The notes beneath the pieces were generated by a model. It was given only the letters and a program-made list of their open reading frames with translations, made no database searches and was not told where the DNA came from. From assembly GCA_903875605.1 (NCBI GenBank), contig CAIQWT010000032.1:1-64000 (forward strand): DNA of 64,000 bases. Direction: 5' to 3'. Origin of the DNA: an uncultured Geobacteraceae bacterium (GTDB taxonomy: Bacteria; Desulfobacterota; Desulfuromonadia; Geobacterales; Pseudopelobacteraceae). A program made the translations under genes and the position numbers. Shown one piece after another: positions 9,901 through 16,977 of this stretch; the first letter of the stretch is position 1; the number at the start of each line of letters is the position of its first letter.

Positions 9901-10272
9901 AAGCCTTAGTACCGGTGCGGTTAAGACTGTGTCACCAGAGTATTTCGGGCCATACATGGTAACCAGAGCTGTCGTGGCACTCACAGGCACCGTGACATAA
10001 TTAGTTCCAGTGTAAGTGGGTATTGCCAGGGAGTATTTCCCGCCGACTGCCTGTCCAGCGGCCAGTGCTGTGGCCGTAGATCCATCAACTCCTACATTCA
10101 CTGCTACTGTATCAACGCTGAAGCGGTACGTATTCGTCGCCGAATCAGACAGGATCGGTGCAAACCAGCCGTTGTACATAAAGACCAGCAGCAAAAGGGT
10201 CACTACCGTGACAATGAAGCCCTTGGTCAACCGATTCATTCCCCTGAATTTTTTAGCGATAACCTTACCCAT
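931..10272 (-). CDS. Giant exported multihaem c-type cytochrome, about 39 haem motifs
   Basis: A 3113-residue protein. Residues 18-40 form a signal/anchor helix. Residues about 50-1100 are Ser/Thr/Ala-rich and beta-like, including a fibronectin-type stretch near residues 880-980, and have no haem motifs. From about residue 1119 to 2990 I count 39 CXnCH motifs: about 31 CX2CH, five CX4CH and three CX3CH. Haems 5-18 (from about residue 1270) and 19-32 (from about residue 1868) repeat the same order of motif types, so this is an internal duplication. The CX4CH...CX2CH pairs match the family described from G. sulfurreducens. The likely role is an outer-surface or extracellular electron conduit; the exact location is inferred. 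It is the last large gene of the left locus, 105 nt after the 29-haem gene. The ribosome binding site is GAGGT before ATG 10272; Met12 is an alternative start. Confidence 0.9.
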   Translation of the reverse strand: MGKVIAKKFRGMNRLTKGFIVTVVTLLLLVFMYNGWFAPILSDSATNTYRFSVDTVAVNVGVDGSTATALAAGQAVGGKYSLAIPTYTGTNYVTVPVSATTALVTMYGPKYSGDTVLTAPVLRLAQRAGAATGQTTSATVIDHDPVSGTNTTIWSATGALYTATSTGYTNLTFATPTAYTIPHGHRVKIIVSATNNATTAGRLYFYSSATNSSYFTVSENYPTSTTSVANLSDYNGGNITGVNPGQQNVAMLSFQMVTNAASSTVWSGGRLDKIGTNAIADDVTFTIYKDTNNDGSFNPSVDTKISDEVSFSQASGQAYTLVTPQTITTTAQRYFVVYNLSPAAASSTTIGAQILDETYFTVGANNMNPMLSGASSMLSVLSSSTAISKTYQVDFNSGTTFTTPLPATGITASNTSCTTTAVSYSTAVYGLLNYPSHTCTAPAATNYNTLTTAGSITLYFNGPGYANVMDKLQGGTFIFYGATGTSGTASTLKAALFYVTPTGTKVSFPASSTESLSLGTSTTLALKTITFDSAAYNVSAVPRGSRLGMTLTVTGASARLSLNSAAGAKLVMSETAAANTGVSIGDGKVIADTTVTAGLTGKPVNSFTMVAGSAKSVSTLTVSGTNANATNVSAVKIYRDNKPTGGDYGTLGDDDSLIGSGTFSGTSAVVTINEAVGTTLTRYLVVYDIAGTAVVGQKISGLVTSFTGATADIIADTSSAGLTVIASTVVTEGTTEPVTVSVGPGFAAANLDAFGLYTNGPTDAINTITVQLATGTSGAVAQVDIVNRATGAVYGTSTAPISNDTWRLTVSGLSATSTTTQYYVKITPKTTVAGTFYVTGQVSAITHVQTSNALFYNDGTSGTVTIDGIAPLDPLLSVSTGSTPGAINLGWSTVTDTNSNNSAILYKVVRGSANSPAPADCSSGTTVYQGAERELIDATGLTDGHSYTFGYRVCSLDGVGNRSSGSIGSAAAKLPSICNQATTVAFIDSANQYTKVGGSADYRVNIINNDIGDCPPVTYTISLNGTQNVDNFAPATITPSFITLDSNGSGANVKVTVTSLDSAQQGESETLAFMATGNGTNHIASTMSPLTATVNDFGPMLHSSYSVGTKHGVWGNRSTCNDCHINPKESSNNIKLITENVLTPTGRRPVIFGTPSSSTLSLGIFGNEQRTDKTSSTNICEACHHDTKFHQYSAVKQVTSLSHHNGSDCMVCHPHKSGFKYVGGAEDCVSCHGNPPTQRIEMVSPPINALGNNPTDYGAHAKHDAVKMTCDVCHNNYNRIQMGNSAIEMGFAIRSTSYRGFAGNVTNGTITVSSSFNTLYNWVTNSVGTTIVSSPNQSAPSCTVYCHGWQGGGGTNPNPTWVGSYQAACGTCHNVTNATPPSSGSHLKHASSGQFTDNGVTVAGINMSCDKCHGSFSGYSSARHVNGNVAWDLSAIAANAAYKGSVSGTTGGVAPSATFGTCSNLYCHSNIQGTDGTGGPTAYQTPVWGAKATCGSCHVDMYTSAAATGGHKQHAQPSQGFATPFDCRICHGSGGSTNPLNHANGTINMDFSGYGANTDYSAGANVAPGTAFGTCSTSDCHGKRTIAWGASSNLPLCDKCHGSQSSSGGFYATTGPGTAADNTDPIVGAHNAHIHQQNSAFTLYTSYSKAKDCSECHVKPSGPYDAGHIDTALPAEVTFQPGAIANRAVLYGYSGAKQANYNSQNQTCNNVWCHGAAMDSNVGRGAYATVVADGGTLGNPMTPKWNTPFLNGNPIYDCTKCHSYPPSGPTELYTHFSHYSTVGGLDVAILKQPNQCYSCHINVKLDGSGFISGTAHINGETDKGCNACHGVPPNTQAELAIQSNGALASGQPGAHKAHADLPAIGKNCATCHNNYTSTMPSMTMEMGFSAFGGKVTSGAFWGYSTVSNGLTTFVSSSPGTTVYQTNNSTEQNTCAVYCHGLNAAGVATIGGRYGANDKPVWDSGAKMVCGNCHGVNIASSSAYAPYTTTLLARASSAPTTSSHPKHASPSALNLTCDLCHGVITNFNHVNGNVTWNLDTANPKLGVNAVYGTIGKQAAAGSTGNIAPSTTYGSCNNIYCHSSGQGASGTGAPTYTNQVWGAGVLPCNSCHNDMINSGTGSHVVHAQAATCIICHGDGYTSTPGSITVATHVDKTINLASSTGYIKGTSFDPGLGYQTCTNNCHGASSPAWGTSTSLQTCQKCHGYRSSDWNSLAGATGSSDLKVGAHFNHISSTTYKYSHPLSCKDCHSASIALATDSISAAGHYDTAAPAELVFSSLASNNSSAAGGSASYSFTTRACTNVYCHGAGLDSNVSNPPSSRNLTPTWNTPFLVGGASSLVGDGVTTPGSGDCAQCHGYPPMTATHAGKIAVECVSCHPHVNPSGTGFTDASLHINGAVDASGGSCTGCHSKTQAARTNVIQQFTGDSNSHHYQGTATITTTVCYSCHWEANSDGSVNATYHSRSGTAPVNLVVWGASTTRPTTYTLDTTAVEYISGGTAPTSRTQIKKINNHCLGCHNETNRTTATFANDAGTPSQYSPELRLAIPKAATSILSRYSSTRTVAWSLSNYSTASGAVARFGTNNKAKITKALSAHGNATKNQMMSWDSVSGEDIASPSGTNRDYTYSGNNTSRNVLCYDCHNSHGTPAAGITSSYSSATGRYKGGLLKSTTANVGGYAVSYTPASRTVNYKNYSTNLTTAAPFNAGASLCNDCHNNSNPRGATLTKPWSIQSTFSSVGGRSVGGYWSTPYFDNYTANSAKRTAYKAGGPVAGMKDYRKPMGGHFGSSINSAGPGNVAGVGSAAHTGDINGLCTPCHDPHGVSNALGTDRDHGVPLLKGTWVTTPYREDKADKPVIRGGGSRFAGVTAGGSAAGYHIDQNTFMPTQTMVSTGASATATKGDKRSQNFAALLSATNAKTGTNMPSVTNLLAPSNFAGLCLECHNQTTLTGAAAATTSKGWQTKERVHQSVAGWGPTAGAAGTNINNAIHAYTCAKCHAPHVSRLPRLLVTNCLDQRHILQKVSGSIPATAVGTTTPGNIIQSTLTTSAMGAGRFPGGGANYSNSPGSAKNPGGWWFNIAQGGAVTAPVYSTSCHNTANAGGATYDPWTQRWNKKSAW
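3040..4689 (-). repeat. 14-haem module B of the giant cytochrome
   Basis: This segment encodes haem motifs 19-32, colinear with module A. The only type change I see is that the eighth site is CX3CH (CTNNCH) instead of CX4CH. Amino-acid similarity is clear around the CX4CH sites, each followed by a Trp-Gly and a CX2CH. The duplication is old enough for the DNA to have diverged. Boundaries are approximate. Confidence 0.65.
4690..6480 (-). repeat. 14-haem module A of the giant cytochrome
   Basis: This segment encodes haem motifs 5-18. The motif types run CX2, CX3, CX2, CX2, CX4, CX2, CX2, CX4, CX2, CX2, CX4, CX2, CX2, CX2. The module opens with CDVCHNNYNR and a following EMGF segment. Module B (3040-4689) opens with CATCHNNYTS and EMGF and follows the same order. 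Boundaries are approximate. Confidence 0.7.
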
Positions 10273-10331
10273 ATCAACCTCGCGTTTGTATCTATCTGAA
10301 AATTAAGTTTATTTTGTTTTGAAATCCCACA

Positions 10332-10357
10332 TGGACGAACCATCGGTGACTCGTCCA
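10332..10357 (-). other. Small intergenic inverted repeat
   Basis: TGGACGA and TCGTCCA (7 bp) are separated by 12 nt in the 105-nt gap between the 29-haem and 39-haem genes. There is no U-run, so it is more likely a processing or stability hairpin than a terminator. Confidence 0.3.
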
Positions 10358-10377
10358 GAGGGGTGATGTCTATTTTA

Positions 10378-13300
10378 CTAAAGAGATGTATGACAAATTG
10401 AACAGTAGCTGATCGGTTTGTCATCCCACTTGACCGTTTGACCCATGTGGCAGGAAACATTTGAACAGCCGCCGGAACCGTCATAGGTAGCACTGCCCCT
10501 CAAAGTCAGCTTGCTTGTATCGAAGGCAGACGAGGAGTTCTTGTAAATACCCAGGTTTCTGGTCCAGATTTTCCCAGAGTAAGCGGCGAAACTTGCCGGT
10601 CTCAGCTGAGCCTTGGATACGACTTTTGCGTCCATGAAGGAAATATTTACAGTTCCGTCTACGTGCAGTGAACGATTTACAATAACGGTGCTGTTTCCCT
10701 GGTTGTTATGGCAGAAAATGCAAGCGGTGTTTTTGTCATTGCGCCCGGATGTGACGGTATCAGCATGGCAGACGTTACAGTTTAGAGTGGTTGATTGATA
10801 CGCGACGCCATGTCCCACATTGCCGCTGGCTCCGGTTTTGAGATTGCCGAATCTGTCAGACACGTTGAGGGCATGAATGCCGACCACGTGAATGGCATGT
10901 GCCGGTGATCCAGGGATTGAGGTGTCAGGCGAATTGCCATGGCACATGGCACATCTGTCTGCACCGGTATAGCCGGTATACCAGTCAGGTGTGCTTGCAT
11001 AGGTGATAGTGCCGTTAGACCAGCCATTGCTGTGGCAGTAAATGTTGGCACATGTAAGAGTACGCGATGCTCCGGTTGTTACAGTTGTGCCGGTACCCGC
11101 GGCACCCGGTGCTCCGGCAGAGGTTATGAGATCGCTGTTTTTCGAACGCAGCGTGCTTACCTGATTTGTCGGCCTCATGTCGATGGCAACAGTACCATTC
11201 CTGTGGTCGATGTTTGACAACGGGTGGCAGTTAGCACAGCCGAAATTGTAGTTTGAAGCTGTTGATCTGTTTGAAGTCAGATTGCTATAGGATAGAGGCG
11301 CCTGTGTTGCCGTTATATGGTAACTGTGGCCAGTGCTCAAGTTTATCAGTGGGTGACAGGCACCGCAATCGGATGAAGGCAAAGAACCGCCCCAGGTTGG
11401 TGTAATGAAGTTGCCGCGGCCGTCGCTGTGGCAGGTTACGCTGGAGCAGCTTTTGGTGCCGCTCGTCCAGGCGGCGGTAAGGTTTGCGCTGTTGAAATTA
11501 ACCTCAACGTTTTTATTAATATGTGTGCCAGATGCGGTTAGCTGAGATGCCGTGGTGCCGTCAGCTGTTGAAGCGTGACACTTTGCACAGATAGTAGTTT
11601 CCTGTCCGGCGACGTGTGCCGAGTGACTGTTAGGCGTTCCGCTTGCAGAGATATAATCCGGCGCACCATTTATGGTGGTGGTACCGTGACAACCATTACA
11701 TCCAAGGGCTGAGTCACTGGTCCATGCCGGTGGATTGACATAAATCAGAGTGCCGTTGCTGCCGTTTGAGTGGCAGTAGACATTTGAGCATTGCTTAGTT
11801 GTGGCGTTGAAATTCCCGGTTTTTAAGCCTGAGTATTCAATAAATCCGTTGCTGTGTCTGGTTGCATCACTGAGGGTGCTGTTATCGCTCACGGTTCTGG
11901 CATGACAATCAACACAGTTCAAGCCGTTACCGGCACCGATCATTACGTTGGAATTGCTGTTCATATGTCGGTCGTGCTTGCCTGAAAGAGTTGTAGCTGT
12001 GGCACTGGTTTTTTTTGTATCGTGACAGCTGGTGCAGTTGAGAGTGGCTCCCCAGGATGCTGTGGCAAAAATGGTACCGGGTGTACTCTGGCCATTGCTG
12101 TGGCAGTAAATGGAACTACATGTTTTTGTCTCTGCAGTATAGTTCCCCGAAGTCTGGAACGCGATATCCCTGGTTTTGTTCAAGTGAGCCGAAGAGTAGT
12201 CTCTTAATTTGTTGGCAACGTTTCTGTCTACCGTAGTCGCGTGGCATATTGCGCAGCCGCGTGAATCTGTCAAGCCGGCATCAACGGTATGCTTTTTGTG
12301 GCTGTTTGCCGCTGGAATACCGTTATCATAATTCGGCGCACCGAAGCTGTTGTTCCAGGATGCTCCCGCTTCACTGCCGTGACACCCGTTACAATCAAAA
12401 CGCGCCGTGCCGCGCCAGGTTTTGCTGCCGGTCATGGTACGAAACACATTAATTTCCCGGCCTGAACTATGACAGTATACATTTGAGCACACCCCGGTTG
12501 CAGTGGCGTAGCTGTCGCTTCCGCCGGCCTTGACACCGGAATAATCTTTAAAGCTGTTAAGGTGATTGCCACGGGTTGTTATGACAGTATTGCTTGTCAT
12601 GGAAACAGTCTTTGCGTGGCATTCCGCGCACATAAAGTTGTTGCTGCGACCAAGTGTCGAGTAGTTGTTCATGTGTGAACTGTGCTTGCCGGTATTGATG
12701 ACGCCATAAGTGGGCGTTACCGTGGCGGCACCTCCATGGCATCCGGTACAGTCAGCCGGCATGGTGACTCCCCACAACGGTGTCGTAACACGTGTGCCGT
12801 TACCGTCAGAGTGGCAGGACGTCGAACAAGTGCCGGTATATGTGCCGGCAGTGTGCTTAGCTACAGGAGACGCCGTATAGCCGCTGGTCACTTCGACAGT
12901 GCCATTAGCATGAGTAACACCACCGCTGCTATTCTTTATCGCACCGGTATGACACTGCTCACAGAGCACATTGTTAAGAGCAAGATGTCTAGCATGACTG
13001 CCGGTTGCGGGTGCACCATCATCTGTAAAAGCTCCACCGGCGTTGTGGCAGGATATACATCCGCCTGATGAACCCCAGGTAGGCGAAGCCCCGGAGCCGC
13101 TGCTGTATGGATTGGAGTGACAGGTTGCGGCAGAGCATAAACCGTAAACACGACTATCTGACTGGCTGGGTAGGAAATTGTTGTTAGAGCCGGAATAGCG
13201 GTGTTGCGGTTTAATGTATAAAGGGCTGCCGACGGCATGGGCGTGTTGATACGGCGTAGCAGGGTCTGCAGTATGGTCGTTGTGACATAAAGAACAGGTT

Positions 13301-13860
13301 GTCAGGCTATTTCCGTATGAAGTTATGTGATTGGTATGCGAGCCTGTTATCGGTTTGGCACTGTGGCACAGACTGCAATTAGTCTCGGATGGGGCACCAA
13401 AGTTAGCGCTGCCCCAGCTTGGCGAAGTCTTCTCGAAATGACAATTAACATTGGAGCAGGTTCCCAGTGGCGTTGGAGGAACAGAAGTCTGATTGAAAAA
13501 AGATGGCCGGCTGTATGTTCCGCCTGCAGGGGCAGGGGAGCTGTTGATGTTTGCCTGCATCGGTATTTTCTTGTCACGGTGGCTGCTCATGTATGTTTCA
13601 ACCGAACTGCCGTGGCATTTTGCACACGATACGGCGGTAGCGCCCGCATGGCTCTGGTGGTTGCCCTTGACGGCGCCGGTGTACGGATCACGTGTTCCGT
13701 TGGCTGAGTCAAGCGGGGGCATGTGGTGGCAGTCACTGCAATTAAGATCATATTGCGGTGCGGCCTGCACGGTTGCCCCGGTGAAGAGTGCAATCCCGAG
13801 CGTAATCAGACATGCTGCCACTCGAGTATTTGACCAACCGAGTCTGCGGAAGCTCTTCAT
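10378..13860 (-). CDS. Exported 29-haem c-type cytochrome
   Basis: An 1160-residue protein with a Sec signal peptide (residues about 15-33, ending near QAAPQ). I count 29 motifs: 20 CX2CH, eight CX4CH and one CX3CH (CSTSCH). Typical units are a CX4CH followed by HSNG or HSSG, a Trp-Gly about 15 residues on, and then a CX2CH. The mature start, APQYDLNCSDCHHMPPLDS, matches the 27-haem protein at 13972-16941, so the two are tandem paralogues. The middle (around CAECHAKTVSM and NVYCHSSG) is closely related to the right-hand cytochrome at 60798-64000. It probably acts in the periplasm or outside the cell as an electron wire or reservoir; that is inferred from the family. The ribosome binding site AAGGAG lies upstream of ATG 13860. 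Confidence 0.9.
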   Translation of the reverse strand: MKSFRRLGWSNTRVAACLITLGIALFTGATVQAAPQYDLNCSDCHHMPPLDSANGTRDPYTGAVKGNHQSHAGATAVSCAKCHGSSVETYMSSHRDKKIPMQANINSSPAPAGGTYSRPSFFNQTSVPPTPLGTCSNVNCHFEKTSPSWGSANFGAPSETNCSLCHSAKPITGSHTNHITSYGNSLTTCSLCHNDHTADPATPYQHAHAVGSPLYIKPQHRYSGSNNNFLPSQSDSRVYGLCSAATCHSNPYSSGSGASPTWGSSGGCISCHNAGGAFTDDGAPATGSHARHLALNNVLCEQCHTGAIKNSSGGVTHANGTVEVTSGYTASPVAKHTAGTYTGTCSTSCHSDGNGTRVTTPLWGVTMPADCTGCHGGAATVTPTYGVINTGKHSSHMNNYSTLGRSNNFMCAECHAKTVSMTSNTVITTRGNHLNSFKDYSGVKAGGSDSYATATGVCSNVYCHSSGREINVFRTMTGSKTWRGTARFDCNGCHGSEAGASWNNSFGAPNYDNGIPAANSHKKHTVDAGLTDSRGCAICHATTVDRNVANKLRDYSSAHLNKTRDIAFQTSGNYTAETKTCSSIYCHSNGQSTPGTIFATASWGATLNCTSCHDTKKTSATATTLSGKHDRHMNSNSNVMIGAGNGLNCVDCHARTVSDNSTLSDATRHSNGFIEYSGLKTGNFNATTKQCSNVYCHSNGSNGTLIYVNPPAWTSDSALGCNGCHGTTTINGAPDYISASGTPNSHSAHVAGQETTICAKCHASTADGTTASQLTASGTHINKNVEVNFNSANLTAAWTSGTKSCSSVTCHSDGRGNFITPTWGGSLPSSDCGACHPLINLSTGHSYHITATQAPLSYSNLTSNRSTASNYNFGCANCHPLSNIDHRNGTVAIDMRPTNQVSTLRSKNSDLITSAGAPGAAGTGTTVTTGASRTLTCANIYCHSNGWSNGTITYASTPDWYTGYTGADRCAMCHGNSPDTSIPGSPAHAIHVVGIHALNVSDRFGNLKTGASGNVGHGVAYQSTTLNCNVCHADTVTSGRNDKNTACIFCHNNQGNSTVIVNRSLHVDGTVNISFMDAKVVSKAQLRPASFAAYSGKIWTRNLGIYKNSSSAFDTSKLTLRGSATYDGSGGCSNVSCHMGQTVKWDDKPISYCSICHTSL

Positions 13861-13912
13861 TTCCTACTCCTTATCCCTGACACCTGACGGTGGTGCTTTT
13901 TAAACGTACTGT

Positions 13913-13940
13913 CCGGTGAGGGATCTGCATCCCCCACCGG
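13913..13940 (-). other. Intergenic hairpin between two cytochrome genes
   Basis: CCGGTGAGGGAT and ATCCCCCACCGG form a 12-bp stem with one mismatch and a CTGC loop, inside the 111-nt gap between the 27-haem and 29-haem genes. It is not followed by a U-run on the minus strand. It may protect the upstream message end or set the ratio of the two products. Confidence 0.4.
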
Positions 13941-13971
13941 CGTTGTTATACGGATTTGCAGCAAGATGTTA

Positions 13972-16941
13972 CTATCGTTCTGTGCTCCAAGGTTTTGATG
14001 TCGCCATGTGGCAGCTGACGTTAAAGCAGCCACCTGACTTGTTAGCCCCACCACTAACCAGTTTTGCTCCGGTATAAACTATGAACGCGTCGTCGCTGAA
14101 GCGGAACTGTGGATCCACTTTTACAGTTACGTTTTCAACATTGTTGCTCATAGGCAGAGCTCTGGCATGATTTGCAGACCCGCCGAAATGACAGGGGGTA
14201 CAGTTTTTCCAGGCATCGCCGGGCTTGGCGTCTTTGGCTATATGGGCAGCTACAAGGTGCGCGCCGCCGCCGCCGGAGTAATCTTCGAAACGGGCAGAAG
14301 ACCACTGGCCCTGTGTGCCGAAAGCAAGACCGGAAACATTCTTTGGAGCCGGTGGATAACCGTGACAGGTATTGCAGGCACCGTTGGCAGCGAAGGCAAG
14401 ACCGGCCTCAGGGTTATGCTTGTGACATTCGAGGCAGTTTGTTGTGCTGTCAAGATGAGTTGTTGGTGTAACACCTGCCTTGGTGAAGTATTGTGTTGTA
14501 GTGTGGCAGGTCTGGCAAACGCCTGTCTGGGCTCCATTGGCAAAGGTAGTGTTCCCGGAGAAGGTTACTGCGGTGCCGTTAATGGTTGTGTTAACCATCA
14601 TGCTGTTAGCAGTCCCGTGTACATTATGGCAGTCGGCGCATTTGCTGCCGAGGCCTGTTGTCTGGTGGACTTTCATGTTGAGTGTACGTGCAGAAACTTT
14701 GGCAGCATCGTTATGGCAGCTGTTACAGCCAGCGCCAGCGGTGCTGGTGGTGAAGTTGCTGAAGAGACGCTTGGTGCCGCCTGTGCCGATGTGAGCACTG
14801 TCGTTGTTATGGCAGTCAATACATGCCTGAGCGATACCGGATTTGCCGTGACCGCTGGTTGCGGCAAGTGGTTTATCCGGTGCAGTTTTGCCGGCTATGA
14901 TTGAAGGTGCTGCAGTGTTGTGGCAGCTTTCGCAGGCAAGCCTTGCTCCTCCTACACTTGTTGAGCTCTTCCAGGCTGTGGATTGTGTATGGCATGTATC
15001 GCATTTTGCCGTTAAGCCACCATTGCCTAAGGCAAGCGTGAGCGAACCATTAGTGATGCCGGTTACTTTGCTGCCGTCCAGATTAATTGACAGGTTATCG
15101 TGATTTGCTGCATTTACGTCGGTAAAAGCATGGCAGGAAGCGCAACCAGATGCAGTGGCGCCAATTGTAATGTTCGGACCGTACGTGCCACCAAAGTGAA
15201 CATTGTGGAGAGCTGGATCGTCAGCATTGTATTGAGTGAAATTGGTCGCAAAAGGGGTGCCAACACTATGGCAAGTGCCGCAGACAGTACCTGCACCCGG
15301 ATTACCCCAGATAGGTGACTTGCCGTTATGACATACAGTCGTACAGTTTTTCTGACCATCGAAGGCTGTAACAATTCCGCCGCCTACACCGACGACGCCG
15401 TTAACATGAAGGGCACTTGACTTAATTGCAGTACTGCCGATAGCTGTGGCTGTATGGCAGTCTTCGCAGGTTATGCCGGCTTTGGCTAGGTGCTTAACGT
15501 GTGAGCCGGTAGCAGAGGTTGGGATATTGTGACAACCATTACATTCAAGTGTTGCCCCCCAAGCGGCTGGCGGTGCACTTGTGAATAAACCATTGCCGCT
15601 GTGGCAGCTTATGTTGGCGCAGGTTTTGTTGGCTTGTTTGCCAAAAGTGTTGCCGTTCCCGGAAGTGAAGTTAATAAAGCCGTTTGTATGCTGGCTGCCG
15701 GCTATGATAGCTGTGCCGGTTGTAGTTGTGTTTGAGTGACAGTTAACGCAGGTGCCAGCTGAAGTGGCGTGCTTTACGTGGCTATTGGCTGCGTCATTGC
15801 CAGCTCCTCCGTTGTTGTATGAAGGGGCGCCGAATGTTACAGCAGTACCGTGGCAGCCATCGCAGCCAAGTGTTGCTGACTGCGTCCAGGTTACAGGTTT
15901 CTGTGTCGTTTTTCCATCCCAGTGACAGGTGGAGACTGCGCAGGTAGCGCCGTCGGAAACGACACCGACTTTTGTTCCCACCAAGTTCACCGTCCCATCT
16001 ACGTGTTTGGCGAAATCGCTGATGGTACTGTTATTGCTGACCGTAGCAGAGTGACAGGTTACACAGCCGAAGTTTGTACCAATCACTGCGGCATTGTTTA
16101 CGTGGCTGGCATGTTTGCCGGACAGAGTGTTGCTGGTGGAATCACCGTGGCAGCCAGCGCAGGTTAAGGTTGAACCCCAACTTGGAGTGGTAAAAGTTTT
16201 TGTACTCTGGCCGTTACTGTGGCAGATGATGTTGGAACACTGCGCTGTACCAATATCAAAGCTACCGCCGCCTGCAAACTTTACTTCAATGCCACGCCCG
16301 GCGCTGGTTGCGTGGGCAAAAGGCTTCGAAGCAGCTGTGTGATCTGCATGGCATGTCGCGCAGGATGAAGTGCCGGTGCCGAAGTAGGCGGCGTGCTTTG
16401 ATCCGCTTACCGGGTGGTTACCGGTGGCAGGAGCAACAGCATGGCACTGGGAACAGTCTGTTATATTTGTAAAAGCCAAGCTGCCCCAGGCAGGCGTGAT
16501 TTTTATTGCGCCCTTACCATTACTGTGGCAGCTTGCGTTGTCACACGTTCCCAGGGGGGAGGGTGGCACTGAACTCTGGTTCATGAAGCCGGGAGTTGCC
16601 GGTTTACGGCCGTATTTAAGCGCATCGGAGAACTCGATTGTCTTGTTGCGGTGCGAGTTTACGTATGCTGTTACGTCGTTATTAGCTGTGCTGTGGCATT
16701 TAACGCAAGAAGTTACAGCAGCAGTTGCGTGTCCCTGGTGATTACCGGGGATAGCGCCGTTGTTCGGGTTTTTCTTCGCTGTGCCAGAATCAAGTGGAGG
16801 CATCGAGTGACACGAATTGCAGTTCAGGGCGTACTGAGGTGCGGCATCTGCCGTAACTGAGTACATCATAAAGATTCCGAGCGACAACATCAACATTGTC
16901 ACCTTTAGTGCCCCTGTGGTGAACCATCCCCATACTCTCAT
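13972..16941 (-). CDS. Exported 27-haem c-type cytochrome
   Basis: A 989-residue protein with a signal peptide (residues about 14-33, ending near ADAAPQ). I count 27 motifs: 21 CX2CH, five CX4CH and one CX3CH (CTTVCH). The N-terminus resembles the 29-haem protein. The last 350 or so residues resemble the 24-haem protein encoded just upstream; about 120 residues around CHGYPPAPKNVSGLAFGTQG are almost identical between the two. The gene therefore looks like a mosaic of its two neighbours. The ribosome binding site is AAGGAGG before ATG 16941, and only 36 nt separate it from the upstream gene, so cotranscription is likely. Role: exported electron carrier, by family. Confidence 0.9.
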   Translation of the reverse strand: MRVWGWFTTGALKVTMLMLSLGIFMMYSVTADAAPQYALNCNSCHSMPPLDSGTAKKNPNNGAIPGNHQGHATAAVTSCVKCHSTANNDVTAYVNSHRNKTIEFSDALKYGRKPATPGFMNQSSVPPSPLGTCDNASCHSNGKGAIKITPAWGSLAFTNITDCSQCHAVAPATGNHPVSGSKHAAYFGTGTSSCATCHADHTAASKPFAHATSAGRGIEVKFAGGGSFDIGTAQCSNIICHSNGQSTKTFTTPSWGSTLTCAGCHGDSTSNTLSGKHASHVNNAAVIGTNFGCVTCHSATVSNNSTISDFAKHVDGTVNLVGTKVGVVSDGATCAVSTCHWDGKTTQKPVTWTQSATLGCDGCHGTAVTFGAPSYNNGGAGNDAANSHVKHATSAGTCVNCHSNTTTTGTAIIAGSQHTNGFINFTSGNGNTFGKQANKTCANISCHSGNGLFTSAPPAAWGATLECNGCHNIPTSATGSHVKHLAKAGITCEDCHTATAIGSTAIKSSALHVNGVVGVGGGIVTAFDGQKNCTTVCHNGKSPIWGNPGAGTVCGTCHSVGTPFATNFTQYNADDPALHNVHFGGTYGPNITIGATASGCASCHAFTDVNAANHDNLSINLDGSKVTGITNGSLTLALGNGGLTAKCDTCHTQSTAWKSSTSVGGARLACESCHNTAAPSIIAGKTAPDKPLAATSGHGKSGIAQACIDCHNNDSAHIGTGGTKRLFSNFTTSTAGAGCNSCHNDAAKVSARTLNMKVHQTTGLGSKCADCHNVHGTANSMMVNTTINGTAVTFSGNTTFANGAQTGVCQTCHTTTQYFTKAGVTPTTHLDSTTNCLECHKHNPEAGLAFAANGACNTCHGYPPAPKNVSGLAFGTQGQWSSARFEDYSGGGGAHLVAAHIAKDAKPGDAWKNCTPCHFGGSANHARALPMSNNVENVTVKVDPQFRFSDDAFIVYTGAKLVSGGANKSGGCFNVSCHMATSKPWSTER

Positions 16942-16977
16942 TTCCCCTCCTTCTTCCTGCGGGTATAATACAAAGCG

